Shown here: one piece after another, positions 1 through 7,582 of the stretch | How the letters are laid out: each line of letters starts with the position of its first letter | Position numbering within the stretch: position 1 is the stretch's first letter | Source of the DNA: an uncultured Candidatus Saccharibacteria bacterium | Lineage (GTDB): Bacteria > Patescibacteriota > Saccharimonadia > Saccharimonadales > Saccharimonadaceae | Direction of reading: 5' to 3' | Assembly: GCA_948435375.1 (NCBI GenBank) | Contig: CAOJGQ010000007.1 | Location: 1 to 46,246, forward strand | Length of the DNA: 46,246 nucleotides | Position numbers and translations under genes: made by a program | The notes under the pieces: generated by a model | What the model was told of the DNA's origin: nothing | The model's database searches: none | What the model saw: only the letters and a program-made list of their open reading frames with translations

Positions 1-65
1 GCGCCTCCTTCGTTAGAACAGAATCGAAAAACCAATAGCTGGCAATCAAAATTAATATGTAGACT

Positions 66-1916
66 TCATTGCTTCTTTTTAGTCTTCTTCACAAACTCCT
101 CTATGAGCGGCACATACTTCAAATACCCATTCCACATACAAACATTCGCCCCCCTAACATCCTTCGGATCACCCCATTCTCCCGCTTCGCGCGACGGTTC
201 ATAAAGTTTGGTAAGCAGCGCCCCACCGTCTACCCAATCTCGCCGCAGCCCCGTCGACGTTACCGGCGACTGCAAATTCTCAATCTGCCCAATCCACGCT
301 CTTCCTCGACTATCCCGATCAAAAGCATAAAGATATTCACCACTGTTCGACTTATAACATTTTACGAAAGTCGGCCCAACAAAAACCGTCGTTGTGCTAT
401 ACTTCGCGACTAAATCATCAAAATTCGGCGCCGTCTGCACGTTAATCGACTGCGTATAAGGTGGCTTCTTCTCCCCCGAAATCATCTGAAAATCATGATT
501 GTACGGCTCCCCCGCTACCTCTTCATAATAATTTCCCCGCATCTGTCGTGCTGCCAAACGCTCGCTATATTCCTGCGACGAACTATACCCCCGCGTCATC
601 CCCGCGAACAAAAAATCCGTATTCCGTTCCGCCATCCGCTGCGCTCCATATTTCGTCTCCAACTGCGCCAAAGTCTGCTGCAGCTGCACTGGCAAAACCA
701 GGGAGTTTTCACCGTAACCATAACCAAACTCACTAATCTGCAAACTATTCGGCCGCCGCACATAATCCGGCAACATTTTCCAAAGCCCCGTCGTCAAATC
801 TCGATGATACGAATTCAGCGCCACCTCCCCCTCCTCCGTTGGCACATACGAAATCACCACCGGCTGACCCGAATCCAGCTGAAAAATCTTCGACAAATAG
901 ATCTCTTGCTCATCAACTTTTGTCTCGTATTCTGGCGCCAATCCCGCCTTCTCCAAATGTTGCACGTTCAGCCGATATTCACGCCCATTCACCTCCCAAG
1001 GGTCACCATCAATCACCACTTTCCCGAGCAGGGAATCACGTTTTGCCTCATATTCTTTCTCCCCCAACTCCGCCCTCAGGCCCACGAAATCCTCTCCCAC
1101 CTGATTCGCCACCACTCGCGCCGTTTGCGCCTCAACTTTCCGCCCAAACTGTTCATCCGCCTCTCGCTTCAACGCCTGAAACTGTCGATAATACTCCAAC
1201 CGCCGCCCATACAAAGTTTCTTCAAGTCCATTCGCCGCCTCCACATAAGCCCGCTTCTGTTCATCCGTCGCTCGCTCATCGATCTCGCGCAAAAATCGCC
1301 GCTTAAAAGTCTCATAACCAATCGGCGTCCGAAAATCCAACCGCCCCTTCACCGGCTTCGCCAATAAATTACGCATTGTCGCCTCATCGACTTTTCCCCA
1401 ATCTCTCAACCCATTTCCGCTCGCCACCGCCAGAATCTGCCTCTGCATTGGACTCTCATCAATCTTCTCAAACATCTTCTTCGGTCCAATCTTAATCGAC
1501 CGTAGTGGATCCCGCACTCTGAGCAGACATGCTTCCATATCTTTATCTTGAATCTTATCAATCGCCAGCTCATCCAAAACCCTCTGGCGCATCTTTTCAT
1601 TCACTTCCGCATCAAAACTCGCCAACGCCTCTCCCCGCTTGTTCTCCACAATCTCTCGTCTCATCGCCGACCATTTCGCCGGATCAGCATCAGTTTGTTG
1701 CGGGTCAAGGTCAATCTCATTTTCCCGAATCGAAAAATATTTCACCAGCTTACGCTGAAAACGCTCCGCTCGCGCCGCATCTGTCTCCTCCGTCTCGCCC
1801 ACCCGCGCCACTTGCTCTTCTGCCTGCACGCCAGCAACCTCCGCCGTCTCTTTCGACCCCTTCGGCTTTTCTACGCCATTCATACTCGGCCTCCCAGCCC
1901 GCAACCTCTCTAACAT
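66..1916 (-). CDS. Conserved-looking hypothetical protein, 616 aa
   Basis: I do not recognise this protein. It is soluble-looking, with no signal peptide or membrane segment, and its first 250 residues are strongly charged and probably helical. The C-terminal half is richer in Tyr, Gly and Trp. The first ATG lies 6 bases after a TATAAT box (1923-1928 on the minus strand), the spacing seen for several leaderless genes here. A second ATG at 1883 has a GGGAGG ribosome-binding site six bases upstream and would give 605 aa. The gene ends with a Lys-rich tail and TGA. It is monocistronic as far as the window shows and diverges from the ATPase at 2140. No function is proposed. Confidence 0.8.
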   Translation of the reverse strand: MLERLRAGRPSMNGVEKPKGSKETAEVAGVQAEEQVARVGETEETDAARAERFQRKLVKYFSIRENEIDLDPQQTDADPAKWSAMRREIVENKRGEALASFDAEVNEKMRQRVLDELAIDKIQDKDMEACLLRVRDPLRSIKIGPKKMFEKIDESPMQRQILAVASGNGLRDWGKVDEATMRNLLAKPVKGRLDFRTPIGYETFKRRFLREIDERATDEQKRAYVEAANGLEETLYGRRLEYYRQFQALKREADEQFGRKVEAQTARVVANQVGEDFVGLRAELGEKEYEAKRDSLLGKVVIDGDPWEVNGREYRLNVQHLEKAGLAPEYETKVDEQEIYLSKIFQLDSGQPVVISYVPTEEGEVALNSYHRDLTTGLWKMLPDYVRRPNSLQISEFGYGYGENSLVLPVQLQQTLAQLETKYGAQRMAERNTDFLFAGMTRGYSSSQEYSERLAARQMRGNYYEEVAGEPYNHDFQMISGEKKPPYTQSINVQTAPNFDDLVAKYSTTTVFVGPTFVKCYKSNSGEYLYAFDRDSRGRAWIGQIENLQSPVTSTGLRRDWVDGGALLTKLYEPSREAGEWGDPKDVRGANVCMWNGYLKYVPLIEEFVKKTKKKQ

Positions 1917-1919
1917 GAC

Positions 1920-1928
1920 CCCATTATA
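1920..1928 (-). promoter_or_regulatory. Extended -10 promoter for the 616-aa gene
   Basis: On the minus strand the sequence reads TGATATAAT, an extended -10 box. It sits 6 bases before the ATG at 1916, so transcription should start at or next to the start codon. No good -35 is visible. Confidence 0.6.
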
Positions 1929-2043
1929 TCATACTTCACCAAAATATCTCTGCCACCTCAGGAAGAAAAACCAGTTTTCTCCATTCAGTAATCTTTTCCC
2001 AAATTTCGCCAATTTTCCATCAAATTTCTCCCAATTCCAAAAA

Positions 2044-2093
2044 TATTATAAGAAATTTGGATTCAATTCCAAAAATATTATAAGATTTTTGGA
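2044..2093. repeat. 50-bp direct repeat, left copy
   Basis: This 50-bp block is identical to 3278-3327, and the pair brackets the AAA/DUF4143 gene. Inside it an AT-rich hairpin forms between ATTCCAAAAAT and ATTTTTGGA. The match stops abruptly at both ends, as expected for an inserted unit or a recombination product. Confidence 0.9.
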
Positions 2094-2123
2094 TTTTTAC
2101 TTTATTTTTTGAAAGTTTTGCGT

Positions 2124-2129
2124 TATAAT
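2124..2129 (+). promoter_or_regulatory. -10 box of the AAA/DUF4143 gene
   Basis: TATAAT lies 10 bases upstream of the ATG at 2140, with a TTGAAA-like stretch further upstream. The spacing predicts a very short or absent leader. Confidence 0.55.
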
Positions 2130-2139
2130 TATGGTCAAT

Positions 2140-3285
2140 ATGATTAAGCGATATTTATCCGACATTATCAAATCTAAACTCCATGACGAAAAAGCCATCA
2201 TTATTTTTGGTGCTCGCCAAGTCGGAAAAACTACCCTGCTCAAGTCTCTTTTCGGGCGTGAAGACACCCTCTGGCTCAACGGCGACGAAGAGGAAGTTCG
2301 CGCCACATTCGACAATCTCTCTGCTAGCTCCCTCGACGCCATCATTGGCCAACACCAAATTTTAATCATTGACGAAGCCCAACGCATTTCCAACATCGGT
2401 CTCAAACTCAAAATCATCCACGACCATTATAAAGACCGGCTCACCCTCATCGCCACCGGCAGCTCGTCCTTCGAACTTGCCAACCAAATCAATGAACCGC
2501 TAACCGGCCGCAAATGGGAATACAAAATGTACCCCCTGTCTTTCTCCGAACTCGTCACAGCTTACGGTCTAATCGAAGAACGTGGCAGTCTCGAAAAACG
2601 CCTCCTCTACGGCTGTTATCCCGAAATTGTTACCCATCCTGAGGACGCCGAAGAGCGCCTCAATCAGCTTGCTCATGACAATCTCTATAAAGACATTTTG
2701 CGCCTCGACGGCATCAACAAACCCTCCAAGCTCGAAAAACTCCTCCAAGCCCTTGCCTTTCAAATTGGCTCCCAGGTCAGCATCAACGAACTTTCCGGCA
2801 CCGTTGGTCTCGACAACAAAACCGTCGAAAAATACCTTTCTCTCCTCGAGCAATCTTTCATCATCTTTCGCCTACCGAGCTACGCTCGCAATCTCCGCAA
2901 CGAGCTTTCCGCCTCCAGCAAATACTATTTCTACGACACCGGCATCCGCAACGCCATCATCGACGATTTCCGCCCCATCAACTTACGCCAAGACATCGGC
3001 GCCCTCTTCGAAAATTTCATTATCGCCGAGCTGCAAAAAACTCCTCGCCGGTTCAAACAATTCTTTTGGCGCACCAGCCAACAACAGGAAATCGACTATC
3101 TCACGGTCGCTAATGATGCCATTGAAGTCACCGAAATCAAATGGACCGAGAAACCGGGCCTCCGCCTCCCCAAAACTTTCCTCGACACCTATCACCCCAC
3201 CGAAATCCACCAAGTTCACCAAAACAACTACGCTGATTTTCTCCTCAAAAAGCAAAAAATCCTCAAAAATCCAATTTTATTATAA
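2140..3285 (+). CDS. ATP-binding protein, AAA_14 + DUF4143 type
   Basis: This is a stand-alone ATPase of the AAA_14/DUF4143 family. The N-terminus carries a Walker A (GARQVGKTT, about residues 24-32), a Walker B (LIIDEAQ) and a sensor-like ATGSSSFEL. The C-terminal half matches the DUF4143 layout, with a PD-(D/E)xK-like EIDYLTV...EVTEIKW stretch. I chose ATG 2140 (MIKRYL, the usual family start) over 2131, because 2131 lies one base after the TATAAT box. The stop codon lies within the right-hand 50-bp repeat. Family members are scattered accessory genes of unclear role, often called mobile-element or toxin-associated. Its placement between identical repeats suggests a transferable cassette. 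Confidence 0.9.
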   Translation: MIKRYLSDIIKSKLHDEKAIIIFGARQVGKTTLLKSLFGREDTLWLNGDEEEVRATFDNLSASSLDAIIGQHQILIIDEAQRISNIGLKLKIIHDHYKDRLTLIATGSSSFELANQINEPLTGRKWEYKMYPLSFSELVTAYGLIEERGSLEKRLLYGCYPEIVTHPEDAEERLNQLAHDNLYKDILRLDGINKPSKLEKLLQALAFQIGSQVSINELSGTVGLDNKTVEKYLSLLEQSFIIFRLPSYARNLRNELSASSKYYFYDTGIRNAIIDDFRPINLRQDIGALFENFIIAELQKTPRRFKQFFWRTSQQQEIDYLTVANDAIEVTEIKWTEKPGLRLPKTFLDTYHPTEIHQVHQNNYADFLLKKQKILKNPILL

Positions 3286-3327
3286 GAAATTTGGATTCAA
3301 TTCCAAAAATATTATAAGATTTTTGGA
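3278..3327. repeat. 50-bp direct repeat, right copy
   Basis: This is the identical partner of 2044-2093. It supplies the TAA stop of the ATPase gene and, with AATTCCAAAAAT and ATTTTTGGAATT, forms a 12-bp-arm hairpin that could also end transcription. Confidence 0.9.
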
Positions 3328-3403
3328 ATTCGCCCCATTCCACCCCGTTCAGTCTAATTTCACTCTAATTCCCTCAACTCTTACCCATTTTCCGTCAAAA
3401 CCA

Positions 3404-3627
3404 CTACAGCTTCGAACTTTCAGCAATTTTATCCACAATTTCCTGCCTCGACATTGCCCGAATATCCCTAAACCGCACCAGCGGCAACTTTGCCTCCGCA
3501 AAAATCCGCTCCACCTCTTTATCTCTAATTCTCCTCTCATTTTCTTCATGTGACGCGTCGTCCAGCTCAATCGCACAAACCACTTCCACACTAACAAAAT
3601 CATATCCATACCTTCTTATTATACCAA
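3404..3627 (-). pseudogene. C-terminal fragment of a DUF2726-type protein
   Basis: The minus-strand frame reads YGYDFVSVEVVCAIELDDAS, then a basic helix and KLPLVRFRDI, and ends cleanly at a stop. This matches the C-terminal part of DUF2726, a PD-(D/E)xK-like domain, from its IELDD core onward. A TGA closes the frame just upstream (3638-3640), and no start codon or ribosome-binding site precedes the first conserved residues. I read it as the 3' remnant of a truncated gene; a GTG at 3589 could only give a 61-aa product. Confidence 0.65.
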
Positions 3628-3675
3628 GTCCTCAATATATCCAATTTCACAATCAGAAACACACCTACTAAAATC

Positions 3676-3878
3676 TCTCCAAGTCTCCTATATATCTAAC
3701 TCGTGGCGGGAACGTGTATATGACTACTGGCTCTTTGAGGGACGCGGGCAGCAATGGCTACTACTGGGCTATCCCTGCCTACCCGTCAGAGCTCTATGCG
3801 TACTATCTCTATTTCACTAGCGCTAACGTCTACCCATCGAACGACAACGATCGTTGGCGCGGCTTTACGGTCCACGCC
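3676..3878 (+). repeat. Variable lectin-like cassette 1
   Basis: A CTATATATCTAACTCGTGG block (3688-3706) opens a frame encoding LTRGG, then GSLRDAG, YYWAIPAYPSELYAYY and RWRGFTVHA. The layout resembles the C-terminal variable segment of FISUMP/C-type-lectin-like surface proteins. An in-frame TAA (3669-3671) closes the frame a few codons upstream. The only internal starts (GTG, ATG near 3708-3714) lack a ribosome-binding site, so it is probably silent. The frame runs on to a TAG at 3936-3938. It is closest to cassettes 2 and 5, with differences concentrated in AAC/AAT-type codons. Confidence 0.75.
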
Positions 3879-3990
3879 CGACAGGAAAGCTCCGCTGCGC
3901 TCGATAACGAACCTTTTCGACATCAATTCTACTTCTAGTTATACCAAATAAATTTTGGGAACAAAAAGGAACTAATTTGGATTCTATCTA

Positions 3991-4092
3991 GCGAAACGCG
4001 TCTTACTGATGAGGGAATGAAATTTGAAGATAAAATTGAGCTATTTTTGGAATTGAGAAGCTGAAGCGCGTCTAACTGACGAGTAAAGCTTC
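3991..4092 (+). repeat. Duplicated GCGTC-(T/A)ACT-GA(T/C)GAG hairpin motif
   Basis: Two similar segments (3991-4013 and 4061-4083) each contain CGTC, a five-base loop and GA(T/C)G, which pair as a four-base stem with a G-U in the first copy. The second copy has extra outer pairing between GAAGC (4063-4067) and GCTTC (4088-4092). The rest of the 3885-4126 gap holds no gene I can see. Confidence 0.4.
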
Positions 4093-4126
4093 GAAAAACA
4101 AAAAGAGCCAATTTTAACTCAAATTT

Positions 4127-4203
4127 TGGTATGCCCGACAGGATTCGAACCTACGACCTTTGGCTCCGCAAGCCAACGCTCTATCCAACTGAGCTACGGG
4201 CAC
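4127..4203 (-). tRNA. tRNA-Arg(GCG)
   Basis: The minus strand folds as a full cloverleaf: acceptor GTGCCCG paired with CGGGCAT (a G-U first pair), D-arm GCTC/GAGC, anticodon stem TTGGC/GCCAA with loop TTGCGGA, and T-loop TTCGAAT. CCA is encoded. The anticodon is GCG, which reads CGC and CGU. Bacteria normally use ACG (inosine-modified) for this box, so the G34 form is unusual and would not need TadA editing. Confidence 0.93.
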
Positions 4204-4259
4204 ATATGTGGATATTTCCGCGAAAACGCTTCGTATCCACCTGACAATGAAAATGAGCA

Positions 4260-4288
4260 TTGCGACTAGTCGCAACACCTATATTGTA
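4260..4288 (-). promoter_or_regulatory. tRNA-Arg promoter region with 16-bp palindrome
   Basis: On the minus strand a TACAAT -10 box (4283-4288) is followed by the perfect palindrome TTGCGACTAGTCGCAA (4260-4275) at the expected transcription start. About 55 bases of leader then run to the tRNA. The palindrome could be an operator or a 5' hairpin; I cannot tell which. Confidence 0.45.
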
Positions 4289-4333
4289 TCACATTTTTTC
4301 CTTCTATAACAGTCTTTTCTATAATTCTTTTCA

Positions 4334-4426
4334 TATATCACAAAAACTCTCAAAAATGCAACCTATCGAGAGGTTATTAGTATTGGAGAGTTACAATTTT
4401 TACCACAAGAGAGTTTTTGTGATATA
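4334..4426. repeat. 18-bp inverted repeat around the Mur-like promoter
   Basis: TATATCACAAAAACTCTC (4334-4351) is the exact reverse complement of 4409-4426, with 57 bases between. The right arm contains the -10 region of the gene at 4438. Each arm reads as TGTGATATA outward, so the arrangement could be a looped operator or mirrored promoters. Confidence 0.7.
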
Positions 4427-4428
4427 AT
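4420..4428 (+). promoter_or_regulatory. Extended -10 promoter
   Basis: TGATATAAT ends 9 bases before the ATG at 4438, predicting a nearly leaderless mRNA. Confidence 0.55.
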
Positions 4429-4437
4429 CAAAGCATT

Positions 4438-5181
4438 ATGGAAGGTAATACAAACTCTGGAAAGAAGCCAAAGCACTCTCGCCTTGAACGCGCCAAGGTG
4501 AAACTCCTCGCTTCATACTACGGACACCCCGCGCGCGACCTCAAACTCATCTGCATTACCGGCTCCACTGGCAAATCCACCGTTGCCCATTTTGTCCATG
4601 AAATCCTCCGCACCGCCAACCAGCCAGTCGCCATTCTTGCCTCTGACCACACAATCAAAGCCTCCGTTCTCCATAAGTTCCTCAACGATGCTTGGAAAGC
4701 TAAGGCTACTTACGCCGTCATTACTGCGCCGGCTACCTCTCTCGCCGCCGAAACTTTCTATGGTCTCCCGATTTACGCCGCCGCCCTCACCGATTTTGTC
4801 CCTTCCAGTCTTACCGATCAAGACAAAACCACCTATCTAAACGCCAAATCCAACCTCTTCAAAATGGATCCTGAAGTCGTCGTCTTGAACCGCGATGACA
4901 CGCACTACCCCGACTTTGCCAAATTCCGTGGCAAAAACGAAACCCTGACCTATGGCGCCTCTTCCGATTCCGACATCCGCGTTGACCATTCGAAGCTCTA
5001 CCGCAAGGGGACTGAAGCGAATCTCGCTTTCGGCACCCGCGTTTTCACTGTCGCCAGCTTCTTGACCGGCGAGCCTATCGTTTCCTATATGGCCTGCGCC
5101 GCCGCCATCGCCACCTCGCTCAATCTCTCCCCCAGCGTTATCGCCGAAGGCATCGCCAGCTACATCCCGAAAGACGCCTAA
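4438..5181 (+). CDS. Truncated Mur ligase-like ATP-binding protein, 247 aa
   Basis: The protein has the Mur ligase central-domain P-loop (CITGSTGKSTV, about residues 38-48), followed by a Mur-type central fold with ALTDFVPSSLTDQDKTTYLNAKSNLF and VVLNRDD. These correspond to the metal-binding and DH-L-DYH regions of MurE. The classical DHLD motif is replaced by SSLTDQD, and the whole C-terminal ligase domain is absent (247 aa against about 450-500). It lies tail to tail with murE, 12 bases apart, and looks like a diverged, shortened paralogue. Whether it is catalytic is uncertain. The start follows the -10 box closely, with no ribosome-binding site. Confidence 0.8.
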   Translation: MEGNTNSGKKPKHSRLERAKVKLLASYYGHPARDLKLICITGSTGKSTVAHFVHEILRTANQPVAILASDHTIKASVLHKFLNDAWKAKATYAVITAPATSLAAETFYGLPIYAAALTDFVPSSLTDQDKTTYLNAKSNLFKMDPEVVVLNRDDTHYPDFAKFRGKNETLTYGASSDSDIRVDHSKLYRKGTEANLAFGTRVFTVASFLTGEPIVSYMACAAAIATSLNLSPSVIAEGIASYIPKDA

Positions 5182-5193
5182 ACTACGCTTAAG

Positions 5194-6702
5194 CTATTTC
5201 TTCTTCAGCTCCCTTAGCGCTTTCTGCGCAACCTTGATATCTTCAAAATCGTGCGCCCCATCATTTCGCAAAATCGTTTTTTCGTGGCCCTTACCCAGGA
5301 TTAATAACACATCTCCCGTCTCTGCCATCCTTATCGCTTTCTTGATAGCTTTCTCACGATCCAACTCCACGATCAAATCATCCCCCAACACTTTCCCAGC
5401 CCGCTTCGCCCCCTCGACAAACATTTCCGCAATTTCCTTCGGATCCTCATCGCGCGAATCGTCCTCCGTAATAATCACAATATCACTATTTTTCCCCAAA
5501 ATCTCCCCCCGCTCTGCCCGAGTCGAATGATCCCGCTGCCCAGCACCACCATGCACCGAAATAATCCTCGGCTTGTTTTCCACTCTATCTGCCCTGTGCT
5601 TCGCTCGAAGCGCCGTATTTTTCGATGAAATTCGAGGAAGAGTCGAGGAGCGGACTGAGCTGGACTTAGCGTCCTGCGAAAGAGCACCTGCAGGCTCTGA
5701 CAAAGAAGTTCGCGAAAAAGACAAGCTTCGAAAAACCTTCTGAAGAGCGTCCGGAGCATGAGCATAATCAATAATCACCTCAAAATCTTGCCCTTCCCGC
5801 ACTCTCGTCATCCGTCCCTCAACCGCCGAAAGTGCCAAAATCCCATCCTGAATCTCCTCATCCGCGAGACCCACAAGTTTTCCCACGCCCACCGTCGCCA
5901 GGGAATTATACACATTAAACTCTCCCGGGATCTGCGTTCTAATCTTCAGTTTATCAACTTCCGTCTCCCCCTCTTCATCCTTTCGCTCACGCAAATCTCG
6001 ACAAAGATATTCTACTCCATCCGGCCGCAGCTCCACATCCGTTGCCCTAAGATCACCCTTCTCCACCCCATACCGAATCACCTCCCCCACTTTCTCATAC
6101 TCCCGCCACGAAATCTTAAGCGACACCATACGCTCCCGCGTCACTTCCTTCGCGAACATCTCGCCACTCTCATCATCCGCATTCACCACGCCATTTTTCG
6201 CCTTCTTAAACAATTTCAGCTTCGCCTTGCGGTACTTCGCCATCGTTTTATGATAATCTAAATGGTCATGCGTCAAATTCGTAAACACCGCAATCTCAAT
6301 CGGCACTCCCATAATCCGATATTGCGCCAAAGCATGCGATGTCACCTCAAGCACCAAAAACTCTGCCCCCGCCTTCGCCGCCAGCTTCATCCTCCGGTTC
6401 AAGACGCCCACCCGCTCTGTCGTCATATGTTCAAACTGCTTATGCAGTTCCTCACCATCTTCACTCCACCCCACCGTCGAAAGCAACCCCGTCTTATGTC
6501 CCGCCTCATTCAACATTTTCCAAATCATGAAACTCGTCGTCGTTTTACCATTCGTCCCCGTCACCGCAATCACCCGCAATTTCTTCGCCGGAATCCTGTA
6601 GCGCAGGGAACTAACCGCCGCCTGTAACCAGTGCCACGGCAAAACCACCTGATTATATCCTGGCAATCTCTGAATTTTTCCCTTGATACTCTGCATATTC
6701 AT
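5194..6702 (-). CDS. murE: UDP-N-acetylmuramyl-tripeptide synthetase (MurE-like), with insertion
   Basis: This cytoplasmic ATP-dependent ligase adds the third amino acid to UDP-MurNAc-dipeptide. Visible features are the P-loop VTGTNGKTT (about residues 47-55), EVTSHAL, NLTHDHLDYH, and the C-terminal DYAHAPDAL, HGGAGQRD and LGKGHE motifs. The N-terminal UMP-binding domain of classical MurE is missing, so the protein opens almost directly on the P-loop. The specificity motif DNPR reads DDSR, keeping the Arg typical of diaminopimelate enzymes but with other residues changed. Between DALQKVF and HGGAGQRD there is an extra Ser/Arg-rich stretch of about 53 residues (DNA 5572-5730) that family members lack. 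ATG 6702 lies 6 bases after TATAAT; ATG 6696 is the alternative. Confidence 0.9.
   Translation of the reverse strand: MNMQSIKGKIQRLPGYNQVVLPWHWLQAAVSSLRYRIPAKKLRVIAVTGTNGKTTTSFMIWKMLNEAGHKTGLLSTVGWSEDGEELHKQFEHMTTERVGVLNRRMKLAAKAGAEFLVLEVTSHALAQYRIMGVPIEIAVFTNLTHDHLDYHKTMAKYRKAKLKLFKKAKNGVVNADDESGEMFAKEVTRERMVSLKISWREYEKVGEVIRYGVEKGDLRATDVELRPDGVEYLCRDLRERKDEEGETEVDKLKIRTQIPGEFNVYNSLATVGVGKLVGLADEEIQDGILALSAVEGRMTRVREGQDFEVIIDYAHAPDALQKVFRSLSFSRTSLSEPAGALSQDAKSSSVRSSTLPRISSKNTALRAKHRADRVENKPRIISVHGGAGQRDHSTRAERGEILGKNSDIVIITEDDSRDEDPKEIAEMFVEGAKRAGKVLGDDLIVELDREKAIKKAIRMAETGDVLLILGKGHEKTILRNDGAHDFEDIKVAQKALRELKKK
5572..5730 (-). repeat. In-frame insertion inside murE
   Basis: About 159 bp of low-complexity, palindrome-rich DNA (for example GCTTCGCTCGAAGC) interrupts the conserved C-terminal domain without breaking the frame. 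Its product is Ser, Arg and Ala-rich and unlike any Mur ligase segment. It resembles the behaviour of coding palindromic elements known from Rickettsia, though no homology is claimed. Confidence 0.55.
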
Positions 6703-6780
6703 ACCTCTATTATACCCCAAAAATCACAATTACAACTCTTCGCCACTCCGATTCTTTTCCAAATCTAACGAACCATATAT

Positions 6781-6786
6781 TATAAT
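6781..6786 (+). promoter_or_regulatory. -10 box of HAD gene
   Basis: TATAAT ends 6 bases before ATG 6793, implying a leaderless transcript. Confidence 0.55.
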
Positions 6787-6792
6787 AAGCTT

Positions 6793-7449
6793 ATGGATGA
6801 AACTATTTTCCGTCAATTTACCCAAAATTTCCAAGCAAGCCACCAAACCACCCCGCTCATCGTCTACGACGTCGACGATATTCTCTGGGATCTCACCCGG
6901 CGCATCGCTCTAAAACGCGGCCTCGACCCCGACATCTGCTACGCGATTTTTCGCATCCCCGACAATCCCGAGCTTACTAAAGCCGACCAGGATTACATCA
7001 TCAAATCTTTCGCCAACGCTGACATTTTCCGCAATATCGACTTCCATCCTGGCATCATCGATCTCCTTCGTCCGGAATCACTCGGCGCCAAAGTCAAAAT
7101 CAACAGCAACTGTTTTTCCCAAGCCATCGCCGATCTCAAAATCAGCCAACTCCTCCAGGCCATCCCTGGCCTCACCACTGACGACATTCAAGTCAACATT
7201 ATTGACCACAGCAAAGCTCTAAGGAAACCTCTCAACCCCGAAACCACCATCCTCATCGACGACAGCCCACACAACATCGCCGAATCTCCCGCCTTGCTCA
7301 ACATTATGCCCAGTCACATCCCTTGGAGCTGTCACCCTACCGCCAAAAAGCAGGTCGCCCATCAAACCGTCGTCTGGCAGCCCAATCTTTCCGCCATCAA
7401 CGATTTCGTCTACCAAGCCGTTAGCTACCTCGCCAATCACCCTTCCTAA
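6793..7449 (+). CDS. HAD-superfamily hydrolase
   Basis: This is a 218-aa haloacid dehalogenase-fold protein, probably a small-molecule phosphatase. Motif I is VYDVDDILWDL, with the nucleophile and acid/base aspartates at about residues 25 and 27. Motif II is INSN, a Lys in LRKPLNPE fits motif III, and LIDDSPHNI is motif IV. The helical segment between motifs I and II is a C1-type cap. It shares no operon with its neighbours: it has its own -10 box and murE is transcribed away from it. The substrate cannot be read from the sequence. Confidence 0.85.
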   Translation: MDETIFRQFTQNFQASHQTTPLIVYDVDDILWDLTRRIALKRGLDPDICYAIFRIPDNPELTKADQDYIIKSFANADIFRNIDFHPGIIDLLRPESLGAKVKINSNCFSQAIADLKISQLLQAIPGLTTDDIQVNIIDHSKALRKPLNPETTILIDDSPHNIAESPALLNIMPSHIPWSCHPTAKKQVAHQTVVWQPNLSAINDFVYQAVSYLANHPS

Positions 7450-7506
7450 TTCCACTAACTCCAAAAGTTACCCAGCTCAGTCACCCCAACCCCATCTCGC
7501 TTATCC

Positions 7507-7535
7507 TTGACCATACCACCATTACCATCTATAAT
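7507..7535 (+). promoter_or_regulatory. Sigma70-type promoter
   Basis: TTGACC (7507-7512), a 17-base spacer and TATAAT (7530-7535) precede a leader of about 40 bases with an AAAGGGGGA ribosome-binding site. Confidence 0.75.
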
Positions 7536-7582
7536 CAAAACGCTACTTAGCGTACATTACCAAAAAAAGGGGGAATTTATCC

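Noticed and set aside
3991-4092. Hammerhead ribozyme (GAAAC...GTC...CTGATGAG order)
   Set aside because: The core words are present but stems I and III would be only two or three bases, and stem II has no partner.
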